Assembly: GCA_026182355.1 (NCBI GenBank)
Contig: JAPFBL010000102.1
Location: 442,501 to 506,500, forward strand
Source of the DNA: Hermatobates lingyangjiaoensis
Lineage: Eukaryota; Arthropoda; Insecta; Hemiptera; Hermatobatidae
DNA length: 64,000 nt
Direction: 5' to 3'
Part shown: piece by piece, positions 51,108-61,300 of the stretch
Layout: every line of letters begins with the position of its first letter
Position numbering within the stretch: the stretch's first letter is position 1
Notes under the pieces: generated by a model
Databases searched by the model: none
Told to the model about the DNA's origin: nothing
The model's input: only the letters and a program-made list of their open reading frames with translations
Translations under genes and position numbers: made by a program

Positions 51108-51475
51108 TTTATAATACATTTTCACTACTATCAACAGCGGAACGTAAGCTTCTGGGCTATTCTGTCGCCTTGCCTGAATTTTACTACCAGTGTTTATATT
51201 TTGCAAATTTTAAATAAATTTTTGTTGTTGTTAATTTAGATGTAATACATTTTCACTACTATTATCGACCAGCACGCAAGTGACTGGCTAATCTGGATAT
51301 ATGCCTTAACTTTATTACCATTGTTTATATTATTCAAATTTTAAATTAAAATAACCTTTTTTGTTACATTTTTTTTTAATATATTTGTGCTGTTGTCATG
51401 GGCGACCTCACAAACCAGTGGGCTACCTTGGCTCCATGCCTTTATTTTATTTCAGTGTTTATATTTGATAGTGAA
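51108..51475. repeat. Three diverged tandem copies, period about 132 bp
   Basis: Copies start near 51113, 51245 and 51378 at AATACATTTTCACTACTAT or a variant. Each contains a less AT-rich core of about 35 bases (for example CTTCTGGGCTATTCTGTC and AGTGGGCTACCTTGGC) followed by TGTTTATATT. The core is better conserved in composition than the A/T spacer. Identity is unknown. Confidence 0.6.
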
Positions 51476-51519
51476 AGTTGTCCTGAGTTTTAAGTAACCA
51501 AAAGCTGAAGATAATCATA

Positions 51520-51650
51520 TATATAAAACCAGTTCACAGAGTAAATACACGTAAAAGAGATCACAATAATACGTTGACTAACTCGTCATCAGGTATAAAG
51601 TTGGGATGTGGAATCGTTTATTCAGTAACTTGTATATGACTGTATTCATA
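51520..51650 (-). mobile_element. Eroded family E-like fragment
   Basis: AAAAGAGATCACAATAATACG, then ACTAACTCGTCATCAGG, keeps the order of the family E minus-strand end with the core CTGATGA restored but the GAAA side lost. Confidence 0.4.
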
Positions 51651-52574
51651 TATTAAGTATTTACATAACTTCATCTATCTAGAAATGCAATTACAAAACC
51701 AGCTTGAACTATTTAATCGTTATTTAAAAATTATAATTTATTCAATTTGTATTCATAATAAATGAAATAAAGTTCATATCGTGACTCATACGAGATATTC
51801 TTATAATATTTTAAATTGCCTATAAAATATAGTTATCTAATATTTTACGACAGATTTTATGTGTCTTTCCATTTTATTAATTCTTATATAAGGTAATTTA
51901 ATATGGATTTAGTAACTCGGCATTGGTAGTGTTTTGTTTTTATTTAAAAAAAAAAAAAAAAAAAAAACACGCGCTCATATCATAATGCTTTTATAACATA
52001 TTTTATTCATTTATTAATTTTATGAGGTATGTACAGTTCATGAGCTATAATAAAAATAATATTTATGTCGGATTAAAGTTTGTGCTTGCAATTTTAAAGT
52101 TTTTTTTTTTATATTTTTTGCCACTATCTTTTCTTGTATTTCATTTACCAGAGGTATTTTATATGATAAAAAAATCATAAGATACTGCTTCGAGGAATAT
52201 AAAAGTAGAAAGGTAAGATCAACAATTAATGAAAAATTATCTGATAGATATACTAATCGTATAATAGTATTATCTTCTACGTTTTTTTACTGAATAAATT
52301 AAAGCATTATAAACTTAAGGTCACTAAGCTTTTATAAATTAGTATCATTAACGCTAATATTATTTTAAGAGCTCCAGAAGACGTACTTATTTGCCTCTTG
52401 AATGATAGATCTATTCTGAGATTAATTTCACTCATTATATTATTCTTTATTATTATCTGTTCATTTAAACAAATTTAATTCTTTTTTTCATTTAGATTCT
52501 TTTTTGTTATTAAATTTTAACATCTACTTTAGTTTAAAATTATTTTTATTTTTTTTTTTCATTATTTATTTTAT
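51651..52574. other. AT-rich stretch with poly-A and poly-T runs
   Basis: Poly-A at 51948-51966. No supported frame. Confidence 0.55.
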
Positions 52575-52745
52575 TTTTTCTTATCTCCCCTCCCACTGTA
52601 AGTTGACTACACTGATTCAATGTTTCTTGAATGAGATAGACTTCTTGTGGTTCACATTTTTGTGGATATAGTCCAATTATGGTAGTGATATTTTGTGATT
52701 TCTTGTGGGTTTTTTTCTTTCTACGAATCTTAGTTTTTTTTTATT
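52575..52745 (+). mobile_element. Eroded family D fragment
   Basis: CACTGTAAGTTGACTACACTG, then TATGGTAGTGATATTTTGTG and CTACGAATCTTAG, follow the order of the 49.3 kb family D end. The hammerhead core is lost. Confidence 0.45.
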
Positions 52746-52814
52746 GTTTAAACCGATTCTCTAGTGGGTGATAACGTCTGTTTTTTGCCGGTTTTTTGAT
52801 TGATCAGTGAGTCG

Positions 52815-53055
52815 GAAGATTATATATTGAGAGTCCTAAATTTTGTCCTAACTCAAGTGCATTTTCAGTAAGGATCTTTAAAGAGTACCTGACATCGTAC
52901 AGGCTCGGGACCGACGGCTTAACGTGCGTTCCAAGGGATGACGTACTCAAATTTATTCGCCTTCCGTGTGAATAAATCAAGGGTCAGGTGGGCATTGAAC
53001 CTCGGACTCCCAAACTCAGAGGCGAGTACATTAACCACTGAGCTATCGTTAACAA
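52815..53055 (-). mobile_element. SINE copy with tRNA-like head
   Basis: Minus strand: GATAGCTCAGTGGTTAATG (A box), GGTTCAATGCCC (B box, slightly changed), TTATTCACACGGAAGGCG, GCACGTTAAGCCGTCGG, GTACTCTTTAAAGATCC. It ends before the CCTAACC tail. This is the second-best SINE copy. Confidence 0.75.
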
Positions 53056-53576
53056 CTTGTATATATTTATACTGAGGTGTCCAAGAGTGTAAACTGAAAA
53101 TATGACTAGCCCAGGAGTAAAGTTTTGTTGATTTCTTTATGGAGAACTCAGAGACATTTTTTGCAATAGCCGCTCTGAACGTCAACAGCCTTTATCTCTG
53201 TTTTGCCGGTATATCTTCCTTTGATGTTGCAAATAACTGGCAGCTCAAGTATTGATGGTTCATGTCCACTTCTTCGATTTCCAGAAGCTCACTTTTAAGT
53301 AACGGACAATTTTAAAATTACTTTCTTTATTTGAGTGCTTTTAAATGTACTTTTAATTATAACTTTTGTAAAACTAACCTTTGTGTGATATTAACTAAAA
53401 CAAATAGTGGATAATTTTACAGTTATAGTTCTTTTTGCATGGTTTTTATTAGAATTGTTTCCTGTCTTCAGTCAGTTTCTTGATCTATTTTAACAAATAT
53501 TTATTACCTTTTCTTAAGAAAAGACAAATGAAAATAGTTGCCAATAATTTTAAATATCTCATATATATGTAATATA
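53056..53576. other. AT-rich stretch without identified features
   Basis: Nothing supported. Confidence 0.5.
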
Positions 53577-53676
53577 TAAAAAGATTTGACATAAACACGT
53601 GAAATAACAATCAATGATCAAACCACAATATGAAATGGGAAAACAAGACTAAGATCTTTCAACCGTAACAAGCGGA
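53577..53676 (-). mobile_element. Family A terminal fragment, truncated in the hammerhead
   Basis: ACATAAACACGTGAAATAAC, then GACTAAGATCTTTCAACCG, stopping at AACAAGCGG. Single arm after a TA-like run. Confidence 0.65.
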
Positions 53677-53899
53677 CGTTACAACGTATCATTGGTTGTA
53701 TATGAATAATTTCAATTTTTCTGTTAATATTAACTTCAAGAAACGAACATTTTTCTTCATAAAGACCTAGAAAGGATTCATGGTATCTTCACTATACTTT
53801 GAAATTTTGCGTTCACTTCCATTTACTATTCCATTATACTATGGTATTAAATTCCTTGTTTTGAAAAGAGGAATATGACTTTTGAATATTGATGATTTA

Positions 53900-54345
53900 G
53901 TACGTCTCTGTTTTCTGACACCAGCCAACTATAATACTGTATACGAACTATATACCAGCAAACTATGACTCCCAAATTATTTTAGAAAACTCAAATTAAA
54001 TTACCATATCTCTAATTTCCTCCATTGACGACATATAAGGGTCTCTTGCATTCCCCAAGTCATTTTATAAACAAAGCTGCGCCAACTACCTAGCGAAAAA
54101 CCATGATACGCTCTTGGTGTAAGATACTCTTACAATTTCTAGATACTGAAATAGTGCATTTACTTGTTCTTACAATTCCCTTAACTGGGTCTTGTAAAAA
54201 AACTCATTTTTTAGACATCAGTAAACCATAATATACCCTATTAACCAAGAAAGATGCCCAAATTGTTTAAGAAAACTGACATTAATTGATCGTATTCACT
54301 AATTTCCGTCACTGGCCTGAAATTAAGAACTCCCAGAGCATGTTT
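53900..54345. repeat. Diverged direct repeat, spacing about 285 bp
   Basis: CCAAATTATTTTAGAAAACTC, then CTCTAATTTCCTCC (from about 53972), recurs as CCAAATTGTTTAAGAAAACTG, then CACTAATTTCCGTC (from about 54258). Identity is unknown. Confidence 0.45.
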
Positions 54346-54589
54346 TCAAACTATAATAAATATTATTAGATAAGTACTATTAAATTTATTGCTAATTTAA
54401 TTTCATAATTTTTTCAAGATATATTTTTGGTGTTATTGGATTTTTGATATTAGATGTGTAAATGAAAATAAAGAGAAAATCATATATATGACATTTCAAT
54501 TATTTACAATCTAACTAAAAACTACATACATGCATATGTTGGTCCTAATATGATGTTAATTAAAATTTGATGGCACGTCCCTTTTACTT

Positions 54590-54732
54590 TTTTTATTTTT
54601 TCGTCAGTTAGGTTTTTCACTCTGACGAAGACCGCTTGTTACGGTTGAAAGATCCTTAGTCTTGTTTTCCCATTTCTTATTGTGGTTTGATCATTGATTG
54701 TTATTTCAGGTGTTTATGTGAAATCTTTATAT
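54590..54732 (+). mobile_element. Family A terminal fragment with hammerhead (54618-54662)
   Basis: Helix I CACT instead of GACT, core CTGACGA, helix II GACCG...CGGTT, GAA. An extra C is inserted in helix III (GATCCTTAG). It ends TTTCAGGTGTTTATGTGAAA and TA. Confidence 0.7.
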
Positions 54733-54740
54733 ATATATAT

Positions 54741-54885
54741 AACCGTTCAAAATTGAAAGTAGGTAGCACACAAAGTAAAGAAACACACTTACAAACTCAA
54801 ATTTTCGGGCGATCCGTCTTCAGGAGAAAAGAGAAAAGGAGACCAAGCACGTTGTAGATGCAACGGATAGTAACCTCCTGCCTAT
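54741..54885 (-). mobile_element. Family C terminal fragment with hammerhead
   Basis: Minus: TCTCCTGAAGA, C, GGATCGCCC, GAA, AATT, T, GAGT near 54797-54831. Single arm, followed by a TA run at 54890-54924. Confidence 0.7.
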
Positions 54886-54887
54886 AT

Positions 54888-54921
<34 letters not shown>

Positions 54922-54926
<5 letters not shown>

Positions 54927-55025
54927 AATGATCAAACCAGAATATGAAATGGGAATACAAGACTAAGATCTTTTAACAAAGTTTGATCATTGATTGTTAT
55001 TACGCATGTTTTGTGAAATATTTAT
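54922..55025. mobile_element. Collapsed family A unit
   Basis: The left end CAATGATCAAACCAGAATA through GACTAAGATC jumps to the right end GTTTGATCATTGATTG. The hammerheads were deleted. Confidence 0.55.
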
Positions 55026-55681
55026 ATATTTGTTATGTATGGTAGTCTTAATTTTCATACTAGAACGAAGTACGAAATTCCGTTAGTTGATTGCTTTATT
55101 AGCCAGGGTCATTTTTAGTATGATTACAATGTTTTATGGTAGCTGCAGGATATTACTTAATATAGAATAACATTAATTACAGGATATAGTTTAATAATCT
55201 GACATAAATAAATGATAATTACAGATAAACACTGCACTAGTAGTCAAAAATTCCTCCTTATTTGGAAATAATATTCGTGATTTAATTAATTACTATTTTC
55301 GTTTTAGTGTTATATAGCAATTTCATAGATAGATTTTATTATTTTTGGCGTGCGATTGTTTTTAGAGAACAAACACCACATAGAATCGCTTTTCCGACTT
55401 TTGTGCTGAGTGTTTCCTCTTTCTTTTTTTGTGTACTTGATTGTTAAAAAAGGAGTGTAATTTTTCAATAAAACCAGTGTATTGGATGGATAATTAGTTC
55501 ATGCAAGCGTAGAACCTATTTTTTTTCCTTATTTTTTGTTCAACTACTAACCTTGTGGGATTGAATTTTTGTGATTACTATCAGTACAATCATGTTACAA
55601 AGAAACTTGTGTGCTCTCAAGAGAGGGAGAATTTTGTATTTGGCTATAGCTAAAGTCATGGATGGTTATATATAGTTATGT
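55026..55681. other. AT-rich stretch without identified features
   Basis: Nothing supported. Confidence 0.55.
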
Positions 55682-55687
55682 TTAGTA

Positions 55688-55730
55688 ATCATCATCATCA
55701 TCATCATCATATATATATATATATATATAG
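55688..55730. repeat. (CAT)n-(TA)n microsatellite
   Basis: ATC trinucleotide run passing into a TA run. Confidence 0.9.
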
Positions 55731-55732
55731 TT

Positions 55733-55835
55733 CACACATGAAAGAGAAAAAACAAATAAAGACACACACAAAAGACTCACAACGATATTTCGACAGTCGT
55801 CCTCATCGGGTAGAAGTAGTCCCTTTGAGTAGCTG
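55733..55835 (-). mobile_element. Family E terminal fragment (hammerhead 55774-55812)
   Basis: Minus: CCGATGA, G, GACGACTGTC, GAA, ATAT, C, GTTGTGAG. It shares ACATGAAAGAGAAAAAAC-type flank with 49500-49668. Confidence 0.6.
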
Positions 55836-56260
55836 AAGCTAACTGATATATATATATAATAAAATATAATATTTTGAAGAATTATAAGAATGTAACTGCT
55901 TCCATTTATGTTTTATGCACACTTTGAATTATTTTGGAACTTTTCTATTGTTAGGTGATATCGACTGGACTGTGAGGTTTTTTATTCGATTGGACGAGTT
56001 CTAATATTGATAGAAGCGTGAGAATAAAGGGCTATTTAGGCATCAAAAGGAACTGATTTTTGGAATGGAATATTTTTAATTTAATAATATTGAGTTTATT
56101 ATTTTGTGTTTAATATTATGTATATTTAATAATAATTGTTTAATATTAATAATTTCTTATTAAAAAATATGGGCCACAAATTGGGTTTAATTAGTGACCT
56201 CAGCTTTGTGTTTCTGCCTCAACAAAGAATTGTTTTGTGCCAGGTATTGTAGATATGTTT
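55836..56260. other. AT-rich stretch without identified features
   Basis: Nothing supported. Confidence 0.5.
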
Positions 56261-56771
56261 TGTAGAATCAGGTCTTATGTTCTTAAATTCTGAAATGATA
56301 ATAGCAACTTATGTGGTATTAATAATGGTCTTAGGTATCATTTTGTTTAATTTTCTTTTATCGACTTCATCTAAGCGTTTCTGACCAATAATGACTTGAT
56401 TTTTGTCCTATATTTGTTTGTGAAATCATGTTTTACGTTTTTAAATTCTGAAATGATAATAGCAACTTATGTGGTATTAATAATGGTCATAGGTATCATT
56501 TTGTTTAATATTCTTTTATCGGCTTCATCTAAGCATTTCTGATCAATAATGAGTTGATTTTTGTCCCTTAATTGTTTGTGAACTCAGGTCTTATATCTTT
56601 CAATTCTGAAATTTTGTTAACAACATTTTATGTGGTATAAAGAATGATCATAGGTAGCATTTTGTTTAATATTCTTTTATCGGCTTCATCTAAGCGTTTC
56701 TGATCAATAATGAGTTGATTTTTGTCCCTTAATTGTTTGTGAAATCAGGCCTTATGTCCTTCATTTCTGTA
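56261..56771. repeat. 158-bp tandem repeat, about 3.2 copies
   Basis: The marker TTCTGAAA occurs at 56288, 56446 and 56604, exactly 158 bases apart. Copies share TTATGTGGTATTAATAATGG, CATCTAAGCGTTTCTGA and GATTTTTGTCC. Copies 2 and 3 are more alike at their ends than copy 1. Confidence 0.9.
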
Positions 56772-57070
56772 GACGTTTTTTTTTCTGTGGCGTCTTGAAA
56801 AGGAAAGGTGTTGGAGGTAATTTAGGTATTCGTGTCTTAGGCCATGTTCAGCAAGGTCACCCCATGACGAGAGGGATGACTATTCCTAATGGCATGAAAT
56901 GAATATGAGCCTGCCTCATTGTTTCTCTTCAGACGCCTCCTGTTGTTTCTTTTTAGCCCAGACAGACACAACAAGGTCAATTATATTCTAGGTCAAACTT
57001 TGGTATTGCTCATGTTAATATACCCTTCTTTACTAATTTATCCAGTTTTGTATTTGGTCTTTGATTAGAA
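56772..57070. other. Less AT-rich stretch, unidentified
   Basis: AAGGTCACCCCATGACGAG and GACGCCTCCTGTTG give a more balanced composition. No domain or repeat was recognised. Confidence 0.3.
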
Positions 57071-57739
57071 CAGAGGTGTCAAACATACGGCCCGCGGGTC
57101 AGATCCGGCCCACCTGAGAGTTCGGTCCGGCATGTGGGCTAAATATGCATTATTATAAAAAAAAAAAAAATAATAAGAATCAGTTTACTCTAATTTCCTT
57201 AAAAACCGATAGTTCTTATATTATTATATTATATTTTTATATTATGATTTATATTATTAATATGAGAAACTGTCGTTTCTCGTTAGATGATCTTTGAGTT
57301 GTTTGAGCACTTTTGAATGTTGTCCATCTTCGATCGCGACTAACCTACTTTCGACTAACCTAACCTTATATTATGGTTCGTATACGTGCAAAGAACATGA
57401 AAGAAACACTTCGACGAAACTAACACAAGGAAGTGATAGCATTGAATGTCTGTTCAGCGTATGTAGGCATATTATCCACTTTTCCGTTGTTCTCGCACCT
57501 TCACTAGTAAAATATTTCTATCAAAAAGGATAAAGGCGGATAAGGAGTGTCAGATATTAATAAAAAAGTTTCTTATTCTTCTTTGCACTAATATTTAGTG
57601 CTGGTGACTAATACAAAGAAAAAGGTAGACTTATTGTTAGTGTCTATGTAATTTTGTAATTAGCTTGATAGTCCGGCCCGCTTGAGATCAAACTAAGCTG
57701 TATTCCGGCCCCTAGGCCGAAATGAGTTTGACACCTCTG
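57071..57739. mobile_element. Non-autonomous hAT element (669 bp) with 8-bp target duplication
   Basis: Starts CAGAGGTGTCAAAC and ends GTTTGACACCTCTG, a 14-bp perfect inverted repeat. Subterminal CGGCCCGCGGG, TCCGGCCC and CCGGCCCCTAGGCCG motifs lie at both ends. The host octamer GATTAGAA is present at 57063-57070 and 57740-57747, the 8-bp duplication typical of hAT. The interior is A/T-rich and encodes no transposase, so it was mobilised in trans. Confidence 0.9.
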
Positions 57740-57774
57740 GATTAGAACATGACAAAGTAATCCGTTCATCTCCT

Positions 57775-58108
57775 ATTGTCGACCAGTTTGATACACAACT
57801 ACTCTTTGAGAGTTATCTGACTAAAAAAACTCAACTCTTATCTTTCAGTTTCCAAAATTTGTATTTTCATTATCAAAGCTTTCATTGAGTTTAGGAGTTA
57901 AAAACGGTGAATTCTAACTAACTGAGGTTATGATCTGAGACCATGATCACGGCCTGAGTTAGTTAGAACCTACCGTTTTTCACTACTACATTGATAATGA
58001 AAATATAAATTTTTGAAACATTGAAAGATAAACTTCAGTTTTTTCACTAGATAACCCTCAAGAGTCCAGCAACATTAGTTGTATAGTATATGACTAAGTT
58101 TGGTAACC
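57775..58108. repeat. Long imperfect inverted repeat (hairpin)
   Basis: Arms of about 150 bases, 57779-57929 and 57952-58108, around a 22-base loop. Matching pairs include CTAACTAACTGAGG / CCTGAGTTAGTTAG, ATTTTCATTATCAA / TTGATAATGAAAAT and AACTCTTATCTTTCA / TGAAAGATAAACTT. The arms are diverged. It may be a foldback or MITE-like element. No terminal motif was recognised. Confidence 0.7.
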
Positions 58109-58230
58109 TCTACAGAACAGAACAGAAGTACTCAACTCTGTTCTGTTGAGTAGAAGTACTCTACTCTGTAGAGAACTTCTGTTGTCTACTCTACAGTACA
58201 GAAGTAACCTCTACAAGAACAGCTTCTGTC
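58109..58230. repeat. Nested short inverted and direct copies
   Basis: Variants of TCTACAGAACAGAAGTACTC recur in both orientations within 120 bases (AACCTCTACAGAAC, GTTCTGTTGAGTAGAAG, TCTGTAGAGAACTTCTG, CTCTACAGTACAGAAG). This looks like replication template switching. Confidence 0.6.
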
Positions 58231-58970
58231 CATATTTGCTAATGTTTGAAAAGTTCTGATCTTGTACTTTTCTTGAGCAAAAACTGTACTAGTACGTCGA
58301 AAATTTTACATATTGATCCCTTATATCAATTAGAACATTTATAAAAGGTCGATCGATGGCCACTTCAATTGTTTTGTGCTTGCCTCAGCTGAGACCTCAT
58401 ATACGATCATACCTTAAAGGTAAAAACGAAAAAGCAACAACAAACCACCGTAAAATGTTTCACTTATAAATTGTTGTCCTTATTTTTAATTATTTGTTAA
58501 AACTTTTATTTTATATGTAGTTTTTTTTAGATTTTTTTTATATTGTTTCTAATTATTTATTGTGGCACGCAGGGCTAATGTCCAAGTAGATGATGTTCTT
58601 AAAAATCCTAAAAATAATTAAGAACTCGTTCTATTTTTCATGGTTTAATAATCATTTAAAGTAATCGTTTCCAAGGTCTGGCTCTTTGAAGGACCAGTTG
58701 TGCCCTTTTATTATGATGTGACACATTTTTCTTTCCCCACCCTAAGAGCAGCTGCTCCGGACCACATTTTGTTATGTTATCGGTTACTGGCATTCATCTC
58801 AAATGACAAGTCGATTCGTATAACAACTTTTCCAATTTTCAAAATATATATATTAAAATATATTATTCTTCATTCCTTCGTACATTAGAGTTGATTTACT
58901 TCTTAAAAATGTTAAAAATTACAAAGAGTTTTAATAATATATTTCAATTTTTTTCTTAACTAACATCAAC
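58231..58970. other. AT-rich stretch without identified features
   Basis: Short open frame at 58700-58888 without domain. Confidence 0.5.
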
Positions 58971-58974
58971 AATT

Positions 58975-59196
58975 CGAAGACTCAGGGTTCAATACACACT
59001 CTGGCCCTCGATTTATTCACGTGGGAGGTAAATAAATCGTATCATGCCGTCCCTCAGAGAGGACACTAAGCCGACCCTTTCGAGCCTGTAAGATGTCAAG
59101 AATCAATATTCTTTGAGTGATATCACAAAGGCTAATCTTTGACCTATGTGGGATTTATTCCCTTGTGGGATTTCCACTGCAACCTAACCTAACCAA
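58975..59196 (+). mobile_element. SINE copy, 5'-truncated
   Basis: Begins in the tRNA-like region (CAGGGTTCAATACAC, B box), then CCTCGATTTATTCACGTGGG, CCGTCCCTCAGAGAGGAC, and ends CACTGCAACCTAACCTAACC at 59196, the full tail. Confidence 0.75.
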
Positions 59197-59204
59197 TCTC
59201 GTAA

Positions 59205-59270
59205 ATAACTGTTGTAGTCGCTAGACCGGTTTTGCGCGTATTGCTTCTTCAGTAGGACTGCAGGTGAGTC
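59205..59270 (-). mobile_element. Hammerhead relic of a PLE terminus (59219-59254)
   Basis: Minus: CCTA, CTGAAGA (canonical), A, GCAATACGCGC, AAA (G12 to A), ACCGGT (palindromic helix III), C, TAGCGAC. It joins a GTTGTAGTCGC stretch. A single arm directly after the SINE tail. Confidence 0.6.
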
Positions 59271-59540
59271 CTATTTGAAAATGCATTATTTATGAAACCT
59301 TTTATTTTCTCAGACAAAACAGTTATTTACATGGTGTGATGAATTTTTATAATAATATAATATCAACAATCTATAGGCAGAACATCATAACCGTGGGCAG
59401 TTTTAGGACTACCCTTGGTGGCTAATTCAATCCCCTCCCGTAAGGGTAAATACTTTTTCCCTCAGAGGCAGGAATCTACAGAAGGTCTAGGTCAGTCTCC
59501 ACTATAACTAATCCATATTGAAAATGTTGTGACGTCTTTT
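59271..59540. other. Short stretch with a less AT-rich patch, unidentified
   Basis: 59395-59505 contains CCCTTGGTGGCTAATTC, CCCCTCCCGTAAGGG and CCCTCAGAGGCAGG. It may be an old repeat. No head or tail was recognised. Confidence 0.3.
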
Positions 59541-59559
59541 TTTAGGAAGAGAACCTAAA

Positions 59560-59815
59560 GTTTATTGTTTCGACCCTGCAGGATATTAGGTAGTTGTTAA
59601 GATCCCTTACTTTAATTAATATGAATGTTATTATTGTTTGAGGGTGACTATAGCACTGCATCTTGTTGATTGTCCCGAAGCACCTACATCTTTCCAGCAA
59701 ACTAGCCTGACAATCGGCCAGCAGGTACAACGGTGTTTCTTTCTCTTCTTTGCAGAATCTGAAACCATAATTTCTGCAACTTTGCAGAAAACCATAATTG
59801 ATAATACACATTCAA
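59560..59815 (-). pseudogene. C-terminal Cys-rich end of a LINE-type reverse transcriptase protein
   Basis: Minus strand: CRNYGFRFCKEEKETPLYLL, then ADCQASLLERCRCFG. The C-x-x-C/E-E-x-E-T-x-x-(H/Y)-L-L-x-x-C pattern closes many jockey-type and related non-LTR retrotransposon proteins. Here the first Cys pair is spaced unusually and the expected His is Tyr. The tail towards 59600 is ATT-rich, as at 34561-34700. The RT itself is absent. Confidence 0.55.
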
Positions 59816-60175
59816 GCATCCACCGTTTTAGGAGAGTGTGACTTCCTTTCTCTTTCTTCGGGTCCTTAGCCGCACTTGTGGGAGGTTGACTCCCACTAGT
59901 TAGCTCTTTTGCACCCTCTTTGCTGCCGGAGGATGGTCTCTGGACTTCTTTCTCCTTAGTATCATATACAGGAAAATCCCTGAAAATCTGTTGGTGGTAT
60001 TTTGCCCGCATCGACAGAGCCCCGTATACCGTAGTAAGGTTATTTACTCTAGGGGGTCTCCTGGTACCTGTGAGGCTCCGTTCGTAATGCAGTAACGCCT
60101 TGAATTGGGGCTGGGATAAGAGGAGAGGCTTTGGAAAGTTGGAAGTATGTGAAACGAAGGTGGTCAGTTCCATCC
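59816..60175 (-). other. Long minus-strand open stretch joined to the LINE end, unidentified
   Basis: A frame runs from 60173 to 59631. The part above 59815 is balanced in composition and protein-like: SQPQFKALLHYERSLTGTRR, then RAKYHQQIFRDFPVYDTKE and a Ser/Lys/Gly-rich stretch. It reads into the LINE fragment in a different frame from the Cys motif. It could be another part of the same LINE after an internal deletion, or a captured transcript. No domain was recognised. Confidence 0.3.
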
Positions 60176-61144
60176 CCTGATCACCTTCTCCTCTTCTTTC
60201 ATTTGTCCCTGCATATAGCAGGTTAACAAAGTAACCTGGTGAAGGCTGAAAATCGGAGTTGAGTGCTAGAGACTATTAGAGGCGCATAATCATTCCATTA
60301 CTACCCCTGATATGAGTGAGGTAGAATTTTAGTTTCCTAATCTAGAATCAACCCTGTAATGTTGGTCCTTCATAATACAACCAGTATCTTTGGAAGGTAA
60401 AGAATCAGTTTTCAACATTTTCTGAAATTGAACATTTAGATACTTCGTTCAGTTAAATTGAGACTGTGACTATAATGAATAGGACATTATTTTGTCCTGA
60501 ATCTACAAGATTAGTGGAAACAAAAAGTTGTGCAAGACTAATTTCAGTAACTAGGAAATGTTTCTCATTTTCTTGAATCATCTGGTAATCTAAGAGAAAT
60601 CCTGAGGAACAAATCAATTCAAACCTCCTCATGACCATTATGCTATAAGTCCAATCATGTTACGCAAGGAAAACTTTCTCATTTTGGTTTTTAAATAAAT
60701 GATGGGAGATTTTCAGTTACTTCTTAGAAATTATGATAAAATCATTCACCTAAGCAAGTTTTGTTTACAAATCAGCTTTTTCAAACCTATTAGATTTATC
60801 TCCTTATATTAGCAGGGAGGAATTTTATATCACTATCACCATATATACCTAAAAAAAACACTACAGTTTTGAAAATAGCTGTTTGAATAAAAACTTGTTA
60901 AGGGTAATTTGTTTCTTTAATTCCTAATAAATCTTGGTAAATATGGCATTCTGTCTGAATGCATGAAGAATGAATGCTCAGTATATATTTAGAGGTTTGT
61001 TTTAAACCAATTTTATCCTCTAAAATTTAATTAAATATTTCAAATGTTTCCTTAAGTTCAGAGGCCAACATTTTAAAAAAAATAAGTGCTATATTTCTAC
61101 GGATTACTGTTTTTACTATTATTCGCAGATTTAAAAAAAAAATA
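60176..61144. other. AT-rich stretch without identified features
   Basis: 60176-60320 is somewhat less AT-rich. No gene is supported. Confidence 0.5.
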
Positions 61145-61300
61145 AGGTATTGACACAAAAAAAGTTTAATATGAAAGCTAACAACGCGTTTCGAACACTT
61201 AGTGTTTTTCTTCAGGTTTACATCTAATGAAAAAAATATGTACATACTTGTCAGCTTTAAGTGAAATCCCCCGAATATTAGTAAATACCACACTAGCACA
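61145..61300 (-). mobile_element. Family J terminal fragment with hammerhead (61181-61220)
   Basis: Minus: ACC, CTGAAGA, AAA, ACAC-TAA-GTGT, TC, GAA, ACGCGT, T, GTTAGC. Core and helix III are intact. Helix II is offset by an A run. The leader continues AGTATTTACTAATATTC-like to 61300. Confidence 0.65.
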
